From Eucommia ulmoides (taxonomy: Eukaryota; Streptophyta; Magnoliopsida; Garryales; Eucommiaceae), in NCBI GenBank assembly GCA_016647705.1, contig CM028328.1:46618647-46682646 (forward strand): DNA of 64,000 nt, written 5' to 3'. Shown here one piece after another: positions 37,632-48,630 of this stretch (the stretch's first letter is position 1; the number at the start of each line of letters is the position of its first letter). The translations under genes were made by a program, and so were the position numbers. The notes below the pieces were generated by a model. That model was not told the origin of the DNA. It did not search any database and saw only the letters and a program-made list of their open reading frames with translations.

Positions 37632-38673
37632 CCCCTTTCTCCACCAAACCTCAAAAACCCTTAGACGTGAGAGGAGGCCCCGGTTGATATTTTGAGAGCT
37701 CCTTCCACCTTAGTTAGGTTCAGGTAATTTAGGAAGTAGATTAGATTAGTTTAGGAGGTGTTCTTGGCCAATCCTTGAAGAGCTAGAAGTCGAGGTTCAT
37801 CAACGGAGAAGAGGAAGCTCGGGAGGATTGTTCTTTGGCGAAAGTGCACTACTCCACTTTGAGATTTGGATTTTCTTCCCTTGTTTCCATCTTTTTATTA
37901 AATGTTTATTGTTTATATTGATGATCTCCTATTGATTTAATGTTGTATTGGCTAAAAACATGTTAGTGTAATTTGGAGATTAGTTAGGGAAATGTGTAGT
38001 TGTGTAAATACTTGTTTGGTTTAATATATGTTTCTTTAACGGTTGTTGCTTTTAAGTCCGATTGTGTTTATCATTTTGATGATGATCTTAGTATGCTTGT
38101 TATGGTATTAGGGTTGGATTTGAGAATTTAGGGTTTGACCCTCGGGAGAGGTAACCCTAGATTCGGACTAGGGTAAGCACATCGTTACGACCTAACGACC
38201 CGGGAGGGCGTTAGTTAGTGTGAAATCGATGACGTTGGGTCAAGACTCATGCATTCTAGAGTCGTTAAGACATTTAGGGGGACCTCTTCATTGACACAAA
38301 GTCGCATATTCACTCGTCTTACACTCGGAAAAGGTGGCGGAGGAGTTTACGAACCGAGATTGTCGGATACCTAAACTCCGTTATTGTTAACTAAACGAAA
38401 TCAAACGTGTATTAAGTGAACGAAATCAATCCCTAATTAATCAACTTAGTTAATATTAACCCACTAATTGTAGTTTAGTTTAGTTTAGTTTAATTTTAAT
38501 TCATGTCTTCGTCGTCAGGATAACACGAGACTACGTCAATTGCAGTATTTAATTATTCACACTCTTCTCTGTGGGAACGATATCCGATCTTCATGATCCA
38601 CTATATTAAAACTTAGACCTCGTATACTTGTGAGAGTAAGTAGCGGCGTGTTTTTCCCGAGCTACCAAGTTTT

Positions 38674-38691
38674 TGGCGCCATTGCCGGGGA
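38674..38691 (+). other. Primer binding site of element G (tRNA-Asp type)
   Basis: TGGCGCCATTGCCGGGGA, one mismatch to the tRNA-Asp 3' end complement. A second, weaker copy (CAAGTTTTTGGCGCTGTTGA) lies near 38798-38820, echoing the duplicated site in E. Confidence 0.88.
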
Positions 38692-39392
38692 TTAGTGTGA
38701 ATTTTATTGAATATTGCAAAAGATACGTGGTAACGGCTCATGACTTAAGTTTTAAATAGGAAAAGCAAATGTATCGTATTGTAGTCCCATCAACGCACCA
38801 AGTTTTTGGCGCTGTTGACGTGGGATTAGTGTGAATGTTAAGTTGATATTGCGACTAAGTGGTCGATTGTTAATCCTGACATTTATTTTATTTTGTTTAT
38901 AATTTTAATTTTTGTTTCATTGTGTTAATGAGATGAAGCCGTGCGAGAAACGATGAAGAAGATTGGAATTCTTAATTCTCAATCCTGAGATTGAGATTAT
39001 TGCAAATGATAAGGACTGAGAGGAGAAGACGACTTCAAAGCCATGATCTTGATCCGACTGAGCATTTGAGCCCAAATTCTGTGTTTATGGGGAATTTTGG
39101 TGAAAAATACTTAGTAACACGAAAGTCTAGCTGGGGACGGTAACTCAAGCGCTATATTTTGTTTTTTGAAGTGAAACTTAGGGTATCAAATTACCCGATT
39201 TTTGTTACTATTTATTTGATTATTTATTCTTTTTGGAAGCCGGCATGGCTTTGGAATGTGTTCGGAAGTGAATTTAGGAGTGTGGACGCTTGGGGAAGTG
39301 TTTCACATTTAAACACGTTGAACAAGCGGAGTGAAAACGTACGAGGTGGAGCCGTATTTTGAAAATTTGAGAAAAATATGAAAGTGAGAGCT

Positions 39393-39685
39393 GCAGGCCC
39401 ACCGCCTAAGCGGTGAACTACCGCTTAGGCGGTAAAAATACAGAGTGGGTGTTTTTCAGCAAAAACGGCCCACCGCCCAAGCGGTGAACCACCTTTTAGG
39501 CGGTAAAAATACTGGATGCAACAAATTTTGAAAATACACTCCATCGCCTAGGCAGATTAGCAGCAGAATAAAATGTTTTCACACTGGTGTAATTTCGCTT
39601 AGGCGGAAAAACCACCGCCTAGGCGAAATTTCGTCAGAAGGTTTGATTTTAAAGAAAAGAGCTCCACCGCCTAAGCGGTGGACCT
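39393..39685. promoter_or_regulatory. Second palindrome array in the interior of G
   Basis: Eight or so CACCGCCTAAGCGGTG, ACCGCTTAGGCGGT and GCCTAGGCGAAA sites lie outside any LTR, about 0.7-1.0 kb after the primer site. They are followed by pyrimidine-rich leader-like sequence (CACCTTCTCTCTAAAACC) and then the coding region. Confidence 0.6.
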
Positions 39686-40307
39686 TCTGCAGTTAAAACA
39701 ACCCGTTTGTTCAAAATTGAAATCGCAAGGTTCCCTGCCCAAAATCGTACACCTTCTCTCTAAAACCTCACTTCCAAACCATTCCAATACTCAAAACTCA
39801 TCCTTCCATATCCAAAAGTAGTCATTTCCATCACGATTCAACCCCCACGAATCGGATCTCCACCCCTATTTCTGAAAATTTAGGGTTTTGCGTGAACGGT
39901 GCAATTTCTTCATTCTCTTTCGATTGGACCATTAATTCTCAACAAGTAAGTTTCTTTTACTTTACATTTAGTTTAGTTTTTGAAATTATTGGTTGGTTTG
40001 CATGATTATATCAAAGAAATCATTGGATTTTGAAATTTTGCCCAAAACCCCTTAACCCTATTTTTGCGATTCCGAAGTTCCATGGGTTTTTGGTTTGATT
40101 CTTGGTGATGAACATGTTTTATTGGATTGATTGAGTATGTGAACTAAGATAGGATGTCAAATTTGTGAAATTTGTTTGAAAAATTCAAATGGGTGTTCGT
40201 TTTGGGATGTATGTGTTCTTGACAAAGTGATTAGGGAGGTTTATGGTTTTCAATTGTTCATATATGATGAGGTTGTATTGGGTTTTTGTGATTGTGATTG
40301 TTAGGAA

Positions 40308-41405
40308 ATGCCGAAAAGAGTAGCAAAGAAAAGGGCAAGAAGAGAAGGGTCAAGTTCACACCTTGGGGTGCCAACTGACGTTGACTACGATGCCACCCGT
40401 TTAGTGTCAAAAAAAGCGGAGGAGCACTTCAAAGAACACAAAAAACATCGTTTCTGCATATGTTAACGGGGTTTCGGTTCGATTGAGGATCTCTCGGTAG
40501 AATTTCAAAATGAAATCCGAAGCCGCCACTGGGAGCAATTCTATAAATCGCCACCCCCATGTGAGGTTGCTTTGGTAAAAAAATTTTATGCTAATGCTAC
40601 AGAAGCCATAGACGACCAAGCAAGGGTTCAAAATAAGCCTATCATCTTCAGCCCAGACTTTATCAACCATCTCTTTGGACTTTCGGCACCGGAGTCCCTT
40701 GAAAGCCAAGAACCTACTTTGTATAGGGTCACTGAAAAGATCACATCTGGCAAAGTAAAGTGGAAACACTAAGGTCCGAACGTCGCTACTTTTTCGGTGA
40801 AATGCCTAAAGCCAATTCCAAAAATCTGGCACCACTTCATTTGCAGAAGCCTTCTACCGACGTCACATCTTTCAGACGTCTCAAAGGACAGGGCCTTTTT
40901 GATCTATAAAATTCAAACTGGGCAACCAATCAACGTTAGATTCCTAATCTATTTATTGATCATACGTACTACGAAGACGGTAAAGGGTGGGCTCCAGTTT
41001 TCGTCACTATTGACCCATATTTTCTGATTAGCTGACGTGATGATATCCGGGGGAAGCCTGTGCGACCCTATCATTCCACTTAATCTATCAACGATAAACC
41101 AGTTGTGGAAGACTGGGGCACAAGAGACAACCGAGCCCGAGCCTGAGGAAGGGGAAGAGCCAACAGATGAGACGGCGAGACCTTCTAGTGCCCGAGATGA
41201 AAACTCCCAGGAGAGGATAAATAATAAGCTTCAGACCATCCTCCAAAACCAATATGAGATCGTTTTTTTCCTGGACCAATTTTCGAGGCAGCAAGATCGA
41301 GTCCAACGGAAGATTTGGGATGGCCTTGGCCTTCAGATGGACGATTACTCTCCGATGCCATCTGTGCCGCCACATCTACTCCAGAGACCACACTCTCCTT
41401 CCTAA
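40308..41405 (+). pseudogene. ORF remnant with plant-transposon-protein-like domain (element G)
   Basis: The region opens with a basic stretch (MPKRVAKKRARREGSSS, 40309 on). A central part contains RRRHWEQFYKSPPP and then VKKFYANATEA, followed by SPDFINHLFGL. This pattern fits the family annotated as putative plant transposon protein domain (a W-x-x-FY start, then reFYAN and inhlfgl; recalled as Pfam PF20167). The last third (41037-41405) is acidic then Gln-rich, with QRKIWDGLGLQMDDYSP and a Pro-rich end. Function of the family is unknown to me; it is commonly carried by non-autonomous gypsy elements. A donor-like AAGTAAGTTT near 39950 and an acceptor-like TTGTTAG before 40308 might frame a leader intron. 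The frame is broken by a few changes. Fossil. Confidence 0.6.
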
Positions 41406-41441
41406 AGTGATGACGATGATGATTCTTCTTCAGGTGAACAG

Positions 41442-41464
41442 TAGGGAATAAGTCTTATTCCCTA
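41442..41464 (+). ncRNA. Stem-loop in element G at the conserved position
   Basis: Perfect 10-bp arms TAGGGAATAA / TTATTCCCTA around GTC, followed by GGTATGTGTTC. Position, stem length and loop length equal those in E and B, but the arm sequence is wholly different. Confidence 0.6.
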
Positions 41465-42899
41465 GGTATGTGTTCAACCCATTTTGTTTGCAAGCTTGCT
41501 ATATGTTTATTGGGTTTGCTGATGTTGGAACACTGCCATGTTCAGGCCTAGATGGTATGAAATGGATGATAGTTTAGTGGATGTTCATCCATTTTGATTT
41601 TTTGTAGAAAATGATGAACAATTATTATTTTTTGAACAAAATGCAAAATTTTTGATGTACAAATCTATGTTTATGTATGTATTTTATTATGAACGTTTTA
41701 GTTTTTAAATTTTTAGTTTAGTTTAGTTTAAATTTTTGTTTTTGCTTGTTTAGTGTTAGATTAATTTATGTATGTTAGTATTAGATTTAGTTTATATTTG
41801 TGTATGTGTAAAGTTGTGTTTGCATGTTTAGATGTGAGTTCATTTGGGCCAAGACCCGATGATGAGAATTATTCCCTAATTGCATATTGAGGTCGGGTGT
41901 TTTTTGTGTGCTTAACATGTCGATTGGGTAAAAATTATCTCGATCCTAAAATCGCACGACATTTGAACTCAATGTATAAATATCTGAATGATTAGACGTT
42001 GATTATTCGATATTAAGCTCATGATAGAAAATGAGGAAACTAGAACTTGATTTAGGGAAAACTTGAGGCGGAATCCTAGGTAAGGTAATTCCGGAGACGT
42101 GATTTAGGCCGTCATTTTTTCGCTTGAACCGTTTTAGCTAACCTGAAAATGTTAATTCCTTATTTCCCCTGTCGAAGCCGATAACGTTGGGGGAGTGTTT
42201 CTCTAACTTCTTTTTGCACTCTCCTAAAACTGTAATAATTCAAATTAATTTAGGAATATGTTGTTAAAAAAAAAATGTGAATATCGTTTTCATTTTCTTT
42301 TCTTTCGACAAGTGAATACACACGATTTTCGTTTCTTATTCAGAATTGTATTATAAGAATGTGGGGTCATGAGTGAGGATAGCTATAAGCAAATTTACCT
42401 CGGGTATCGTTCAATTCAAACGATTATCTATTTTCAATTCCAGTGATACTCGTGGTCGTTCTCCAAAGCCAAACCAAGCCCTATTGATCTCTGTGAATAT
42501 CCGAGCCTACATTAGTGGATAGTAGACTCCAATCAAGCTTATGGTTTTCCTGAATCCTTCAACGATTTAAGTTGTGAGCTTAACGATTGAATAATCGAAT
42601 CCGGTATTTGACTAGTTATACATTTGAGTTCTCACACACACACTTCAAATGGATCTAGAATGGTTTTTATTGATATTGATCGTTGAAATTCTAGAACACC
42701 ACTCGGTGTGGGTTACTTCCCGAACTTGATCTGATTTAGGGATGTTGAGGGAGGAACAAATTGGTCATTTCGATTGAACTTTATATTTACATGCATATAC
42801 TTCTTTCGTGTTAGTTTAATTTTTCATTTTTAGTTGGTTAGTTCGTTAATTAGTTTAGTTTAGTGATAGTGTTTTGCTCGAGGACTAGCAAAATTCTAA

Positions 42900-42911
42900 G
42901 CTTGGGGGTAT
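42900..42911 (+). other. Polypurine tract of element G
   Basis: GCTTGGGGGTAT directly before the 3' LTR. C shows the same GTTTGGGGGTAT in its sense strand, and E ends in it. Confidence 0.8.
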
Positions 42912-44380
42912 TGATAGGTGTGAAAAACTTATCTATTTCTAAACTGAATTTGTTAGTTTTCAAGTGTATTAGTTTTATTTAATTGTGTTTTAGTGTGTTT
43001 TAGTGTAAAACAGGTGAAGGGACGCTAAAGGGCGATAAACAAGTGAAAACGGTGGAGAAACGATGAACAAAATGTGAAAAACAGGGTTTCGGTGAATGAA
43101 GACCACCACCTAGGCGGAAGTTCCACCGCCTAGGCGGAAAAGAGGCAGAATGTTGGAGTGCTGAAGGGTTGAACCACCGCCTAGGCGAGAAAAGATCAGA
43201 ATGTTATGCCAGCATCCACTGCCTAGGCGAAGATTCGACAGAAACTTAACTGACTTAAGCCACCGCCTAAGCGGTGAACCACCGCTTAGGTGGTGACACT
43301 GTGCATAAATATTTGTTTTCAGATATTTCCAAACCTGGCTTATAAAACCCTTTTTTTCCACCAAACCTCAAAAACCCTTAGACGTGAGAAGAGGCCCCGG
43401 TTGATATTTTGAGAGCTCTTTCCACCTTAATTAGGTTTAGGTAATTTAGGAAGTATATTAGATTAGTTTAGGAGGTGTTCTTGGCTAATCCTTGAAGAGC
43501 TAGAAGTCGAGGTTTATCAACGGAGAAGAGGAAGCTCAGGAGGATTGTTCTTTGGCGGAAATGGACTACTCCACTTTGAGATTTGTCTTTTCTTCCCTTG
43601 TTTCCATCTTTGTATTTAATTTTTATTATTTATATTGATGATCTCCTCTTGATTTAATGTTGTATTGGCTAAGAACATGTTAGTGTAATCTAGAGATTAG
43701 TTAGGGAAAGGTGTAGTTGTGTAAATACTCGTTTGGTTTAATATATGTTTCTTTAACGGTTGTTGCTTTTAAGTTCGATTGTGTTTATCATTTTGATGAC
43801 GATCTTAGTATGCTTTTTATGGTATTAGGGTTGGATTTGAGAATCTAGGGTTTGACACTCGAGAGTGGTAACCCTAGATTCGGACTAGGGTAAGCACATC
43901 GTTACGACCTAACGACCCGGGAGGGCGTTAGTTAGTGTGCAATCAATGATGTTGGGTCAAGACTCACACGGACTAAAGTCATTAAGACATTGAGAGGGAC
44001 CTCTTCGTCGACATGAAGTCTTGTATTCCCTCGTTTTACACTCGGAAGAGGTGGCGAAGGAGTTTACGAACCGAGATTGTCGGATACCTGAACTCCATTA
44101 TTGTTAACTAAACGAAATCAAACGTGTATTAAGTGAATAAAATCAATCTCTAATTAATCAACTTAGTTAAGATTAACCCACTAATTGTAGTTTAGCTTAG
44201 TTTAATTTTAATTTATGTCTTTCGTCATCAAGATAACATGAGACTACGTCAATTGCAGTATTCAATTATTCACACTCTTCTCTGTGGGAATGATATTCGA
44301 TCTTCAAGATCCACTATATTAAAACTTAGACCTCGTATACTTGCGAGAGTAAGTAGCGGTGTGTTTTTCCCGAGCTACCA
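42912..44380 (+). repeat. 3' LTR of element G
   Basis: 1469 bp, partner of 37183-38667. TATAAAA at 43341-43347. The minus-strand frame at 43110-43364 is a palindrome-array artefact. Confidence 0.92.
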
Positions 44381-44385
44381 ATGGG

Positions 44386-46023
44386 TTTGCAAATATTTAC
44401 TATATCTCACTTGTCGGGGCAGGAGTTTTCAACTCGGTTTCCCAGATTATACCCTAGTTTAAGTAATAAATGACACACACTTACTCTAAAGAGGGTATAA
44501 TCGCAACTGTTTCTCTCGAAGGGATGAACTTAATCCCTTGCAACCTAATGACCAGACAATGCTGGATTGGTAAAGATTAGTAATGGCCGCTCATGATTGT
44601 TTATGTAGAATAAAGGCAACGGTGAGTCTGATGTGTCTTTTAAAAGTCATGTATGAATCTTAGCAATTCCAACTTTTCTCTCAAGTCGAAATCCTAAAGA
44701 TAAAACCTTGACTTTCTTTCTAGACGACATTATGTCAGCCACGGGTTGTTTAGGTGATGGTGGCTGTCTTCCTTCCCATTCTTGTGGGAAAAGTAAAGCC
44801 CCTGAGACCTCGATCAGAAGGAGTTCTTCTAAGTGCTCCCGAAGTCGACCCAAGACATCGGCACTCAGGATTTTTTATGACATGCCTACTCTTTCTACTT
44901 CTACTGCTGGAAAGACCTTTAGAGTATCTAGAGTCGATGACTAGATGATGGCCGGCTCATCGGGTTCTATACCAGCAGAGGCGAGGATCAGAGTGTGTAT
45001 TTGACATAGCAACTTAGTGCCTGAGTCGATCTTCCCCCTTCCAGCTCTAGAGGACTCGAAGTTAAGGGATTAATGCTATCGTGTCCTATTGCTTCTATTC
45101 TTCGATGAGAATTCCCTGGCTTCTTTATCCAGAAGTTGGGAAATCTTCATTTGCATATGGCCTTCTTCTCTTGTTAAAAGATCCATCCTAGAGGTAACTT
45201 TAAAGTGTACTACACTTGTCTCGTGGTTGAGAACCTGGCATCCTATGGTGTGTGATGGTTTTCTGGTTCTATGGCCTTTCAATGAATTTGGATCGTAGGA
45301 TAGTATCCATAAATTTTGTAATGTTAATGGCGGCTATCATGGGGATTTGAGGTGTTGTGTATAGTTGGTTCAGTGATGACTGTAGGTGTACCAAACTAGT
45401 TTTGAAATCGACTATCATTTATTAGGGTCGTAAGTTATCGTAAATGTATGATGGTGTGGTAGAACCGTAGATCATTTAAGGTAGGATGGTATTGTAGAAT
45501 CGCTGACTGTCTAAGGTAGTATGGTATGGCAAAATCATTGATCGCTTAAGGCAGTATGGTATGGCTGAATCGTTGACTACTTAGGTAGGACTGTACAGCT
45601 GAATTGTTGACTACTCGAGGTAGTATGATATGGCTGGATCGTTGACTGCTTAGGCTGGGAAAGTAAGTATTCATTTTTTACCACTTAAGGTTGGATGGTA
45701 TTTCCCTTTCCTCTCTCTTTTTCTAATGTCGTTTGTTCTCTCGACTATCTACCTAGAGATGAAGGAAGAACGTGGACAATCGAAAGTCATAGCTTGTCAT
45801 GTAGGTTTTCTAGATTTCTAGCAATTTTTCGACCTTCATTCCTTCTAATCCTGAAGGACTCTGAATTACTAGTCAAATTCCGATCCATATATGATGGTGG
45901 AAACTGTGAGAATGCGTTCTAATCCATGGCTAGGGGAGTTTATACAGTTGGATGACTGAACCTCAATAGGTTTTCTACGTACCTTGGCAGTGTTGCCTAG
46001 GATCAGGTCAAGCGTAATTTTGG
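44386..46023 (-). other. Non-coding part of T between G and J
   Basis: Short frames on both strands (for example 44647-44853 and 45076-45282, minus) have no recognisable domain. A 35-bp minisatellite is at 45444-45652. One CTACGTACCTTGG...GATCAGG unit is at about 45977. Confidence 0.5.
45444..45652. repeat. 35-bp minisatellite, about 6 units
   Basis: Units of 34-35 bp, consensus GGTAGTATGGTATGGCTGAA followed by TCGTTGACTGCTTAA, in the non-coding region of T. Confidence 0.85.
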
Positions 46024-46028
46024 CTTAG

Positions 46029-47470
46029 TGGTAGCGAATTATTTATTGTCGCTACAATACTGCAAGTGTACAGGTCAAGTTTTAATTGTATAGGAAAAGT
46101 AAGGTTGTCGTATCCATAGGGATTAGTTTAAATTGTTGTTAAGTACCACGACTATTGTAACCTAACTTTATTTAAGCTTTCAATTTTTGGGTTTTTAAAA
46201 CTAAAATAACTAAAATAAATATAAATACAAAAACAAAATAAAATATGGATTATCAATGCACAAATGTTCTAGGGGCTTGATTTCGTCTCGTTATTCCCAT
46301 GTTTTCCTATTAAGTAATTATTAGTTAATTCTGTTTATTCAATAATCAATGTCCCCGTGCTATTGCTCTCTTACTATCTCTCTCGAGTGTCAAGTAGAAG
46401 AATATGTAAACACTTCAATACTGATATTCCTATCTAGTATTTAGGTGAAAACATTTGTTAAACCTGACCTTATAGATTACGCAAGCTCTAAATATCTCTT
46501 TATCTATTAATGCTTATGTTGTGTTTAACTTAAGTCTGAACCTGAGATTACCTCTCCCGTGTGTCATATCCCAAGTTCTCAATTCAACTAAAATACCGTA
46601 TGTAAGCATAAATTGGAAGCATTAAGAAGGCAAACACAATTGAATAGAAATCTTAGTTAGTAAATCTAAAACTTGATCACTTCCCGATTTCACAAAATCC
46701 TAAATTCCCAACTAGATTACTTAGGTGTTGATTTCCTCCCGAATTCACAACAACATAAATTATGCACTCCCAATTCATTTATCAATTCAACCTCTCCCGA
46801 GTATAAATTTTGTAACCTAAACTCATCTAATTCATTGGCCACATGAATCAAACACATTAAGTCTAAGAGATGCATAATATGGAATTAAAACTAACAATTA
46901 ACAAAATAGTTAAACATGGTTCAAACAAGACTACATCAAGCCCTAGATTAAATTACGAACACAACATAGGCAGATCCATAGCTAATCTTCTCAATAAATT
47001 CATATATGTAAACATATTCACACAATATTACAAATACAAACTTAAAACAAAAGATTAGGGAGAGAGAAGGGAAGAGAAAATCTTATTGTGGGATGTGGGC
47101 TTCAAATCCTTAACTCCAAGTGCCACCAATGGTGTTTTTCTCCTCAAATCTTGTATTAAATCTCCATCATCAGGTGTTTCCTCGCCCCAAATCGCCCCAA
47201 ATCGCTGGTTGGTCTCCCCAAAAATTGCCTTCTTTTTTTCCTCTTTGTTCTTATCTCTTCTTTCCTGCAAAATGAGCCCTAAATGCCCTTTTAACATTTT
47301 AGATCTGACTGTCAGTGCTGCAGCGCACGTTTTAGTGTGTTGCAAAACGTTATAGCTAAAAACACTGACACAAGTGCGCTGCAGCGCACTTAAATTTCTT
47401 GATTTGTTGAAAACACAAAAATATTTGAACTCAAAAGTACTTTATTTGTTGGTAAATAAACCACTTATCA
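46029..47470 (-). mobile_element. Element J: solo LTR, Athila-like gypsy
   Basis: 1442 bp from TGGTAGCG to CCACTTATCA (TGATAAGTGG in sense). The perfect target duplication CTTAG is at 46024-46028 and 47471-47475. The body shares the GGTCAAGTTTTA...GTATCCATAGGGATTAG block of the B and F LTRs, though the rest is diverged. No interior. It carries palindromes of a type not seen in the others: AAGTGCGCTGCAGCGCACTT (20 bp, perfect) at 47372-47391 and GTGCTGCAGCGCAC at 47315-47328. Frames at 47055-47355 are inside this LTR. Confidence 0.9.
47372..47391. promoter_or_regulatory. Perfect 20-bp palindrome in LTR J
   Basis: AAGTGCGCTGCAGCGCACTT. A near copy lies 57 bp away at 47315-47328. It occupies the U3 position of the palindrome arrays of the other LTRs. 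Confidence 0.75.
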
Positions 47471-47475
47471 CTTAG

Positions 47476-48625
47476 GTATTCCCTATTTGTTTAGATAGTA
47501 GGGAATATGTTAAAGGACTGTTCCAGATGTGTGCCTTGGAATAAGGCTGAGAGAATATCGTGAGGCCGATTCCTCTCTTTCTTTTTATTTGGACCGAACA
47601 AGCTTGGATTTCCTACGTACCTTGGTGATCTACCAAGGATCAGGTCGAACGTAGTTCTGCGCTGGTGATTCTAAGAATCACACCTGCTACAAATAAAGAT
47701 AGTTACATTTGTTGACAACAAGCTTGTCCCAGACTAATGGATAGAGTCTCTTACCTGAGTATTAGCTAGTTAAGATTTGATCATTATCTTTGATTGGTAG
47801 TCTATTTAAGTCTTCAAATTACGTTGTTTTTATTTCTTTTATTGGAGGCTTGGAACTTGGAGTATTATGAACAATTCTAGGGTGTACTCAATCCTGGGAA
47901 GATCACTTTAGATCCTAGCAAGGTCATACTTCTAAAGACACTCTAATACACCTCGACGTTTGGCAGTAATGGGCACAGTCTATCAAGACACACCTTCAGT
48001 GAGATCGACTCCTTGCCTAACTTCTGAGTTAGTTGGACCCATTATTTGAGATGGACACTGGTATGGTGACTGGCGAGGTAATTTAACCCGGTTACATGTC
48101 CGAGGATTGCTTGCTAGCCTTACTAGAGCTTTCTAGATAAGGTGTATGGGTTCAAGTGTTATATCGATAATGGCCTATGGATGCAAGATGCTACTGGTCA
48201 TTTTTTATTTTTTATTTTTTATTTTTAAATGCCTAGTTTTCCTCATGTGTATGAAGATTTTGCATACCTATGTCAAACGTGATGTGTAGTGCTTGTGTAG
48301 TATTTTTTTTATGATGACTTTCGATATTGTATGATTTTGTGACTGCCCAATTCTAGAATGTTTCCCTAAGGTTTACATTGCTTATCCAGAGATGCTAGTT
48401 CTCTTCTAGAATGTTTCCTAGAATGTTTGCGCTAGTTACCTTTTTCTATTAGCCTTCTCCCCTATTTTCCATGTCGTTTCTGATACAAAAAGATGACCTA
48501 TGCTTCTGAGAGGCTTCCTGCTCCTTTGATCTTTCTTGTATTGCAACTAGAATTTTGATCTGGATTTTTCTTCGAACAATCTCGGGGTTTTGGTGGCAAG
48601 ATGGGAAAATTCGGACAGGAATAAT
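47476..48625 (-). other. Non-coding part of T between J and H
   Basis: No gene. One CCTACGTACCTTGGTGATCT unit near 47610, an ATTTTTTATTTTT run near 48205-48230, and otherwise unremarkable AT-rich sequence. Confidence 0.5.
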
Positions 48626-48630
48626 AGAGG

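Larger units (their letters stand above)
37183..38667 (+). repeat. 5' LTR of element G
   Basis: 1485 bp. Palindrome array 37368-37567, TATAAAA at 37625-37631, ends GAGCTACCA just before the primer site. Confidence 0.92.
37183..44380 (+). mobile_element. Element G: two-LTR Athila-like element with a plant-transposon-domain ORF
   Basis: LTRs 37183-38667 and 42912-44380 run from TGATAG to GAGCTACCA. The perfect target duplication ATGGG is at 37178-37182 and 44381-44385. The tRNA-Asp-type primer site is at 38674-38691 and the purine tract GCTTGGGGGTAT at 42900-42911. The interior carries a second palindrome array, a broken coding region (40308-41405), a stem-loop and the 3' module shared with B, C, E and F. 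There is no gag or pol of standard type. The LTRs look about 93-95% alike by eye, making it one of the younger copies, perhaps a few million years old. Structurally complete; the coding part is broken with a few changes. Confidence 0.92.

Noticed and set aside
40407-40769. 120-codon minus-strand frame in G
   Set aside because: Antisense of the plant-transposon-domain ORF, which has the recognisable motifs on the plus strand.
47055-47355. Frames on both strands (96 and 89 codons)
   Set aside because: Inside solo LTR J, between its ends and target duplications; no domain.
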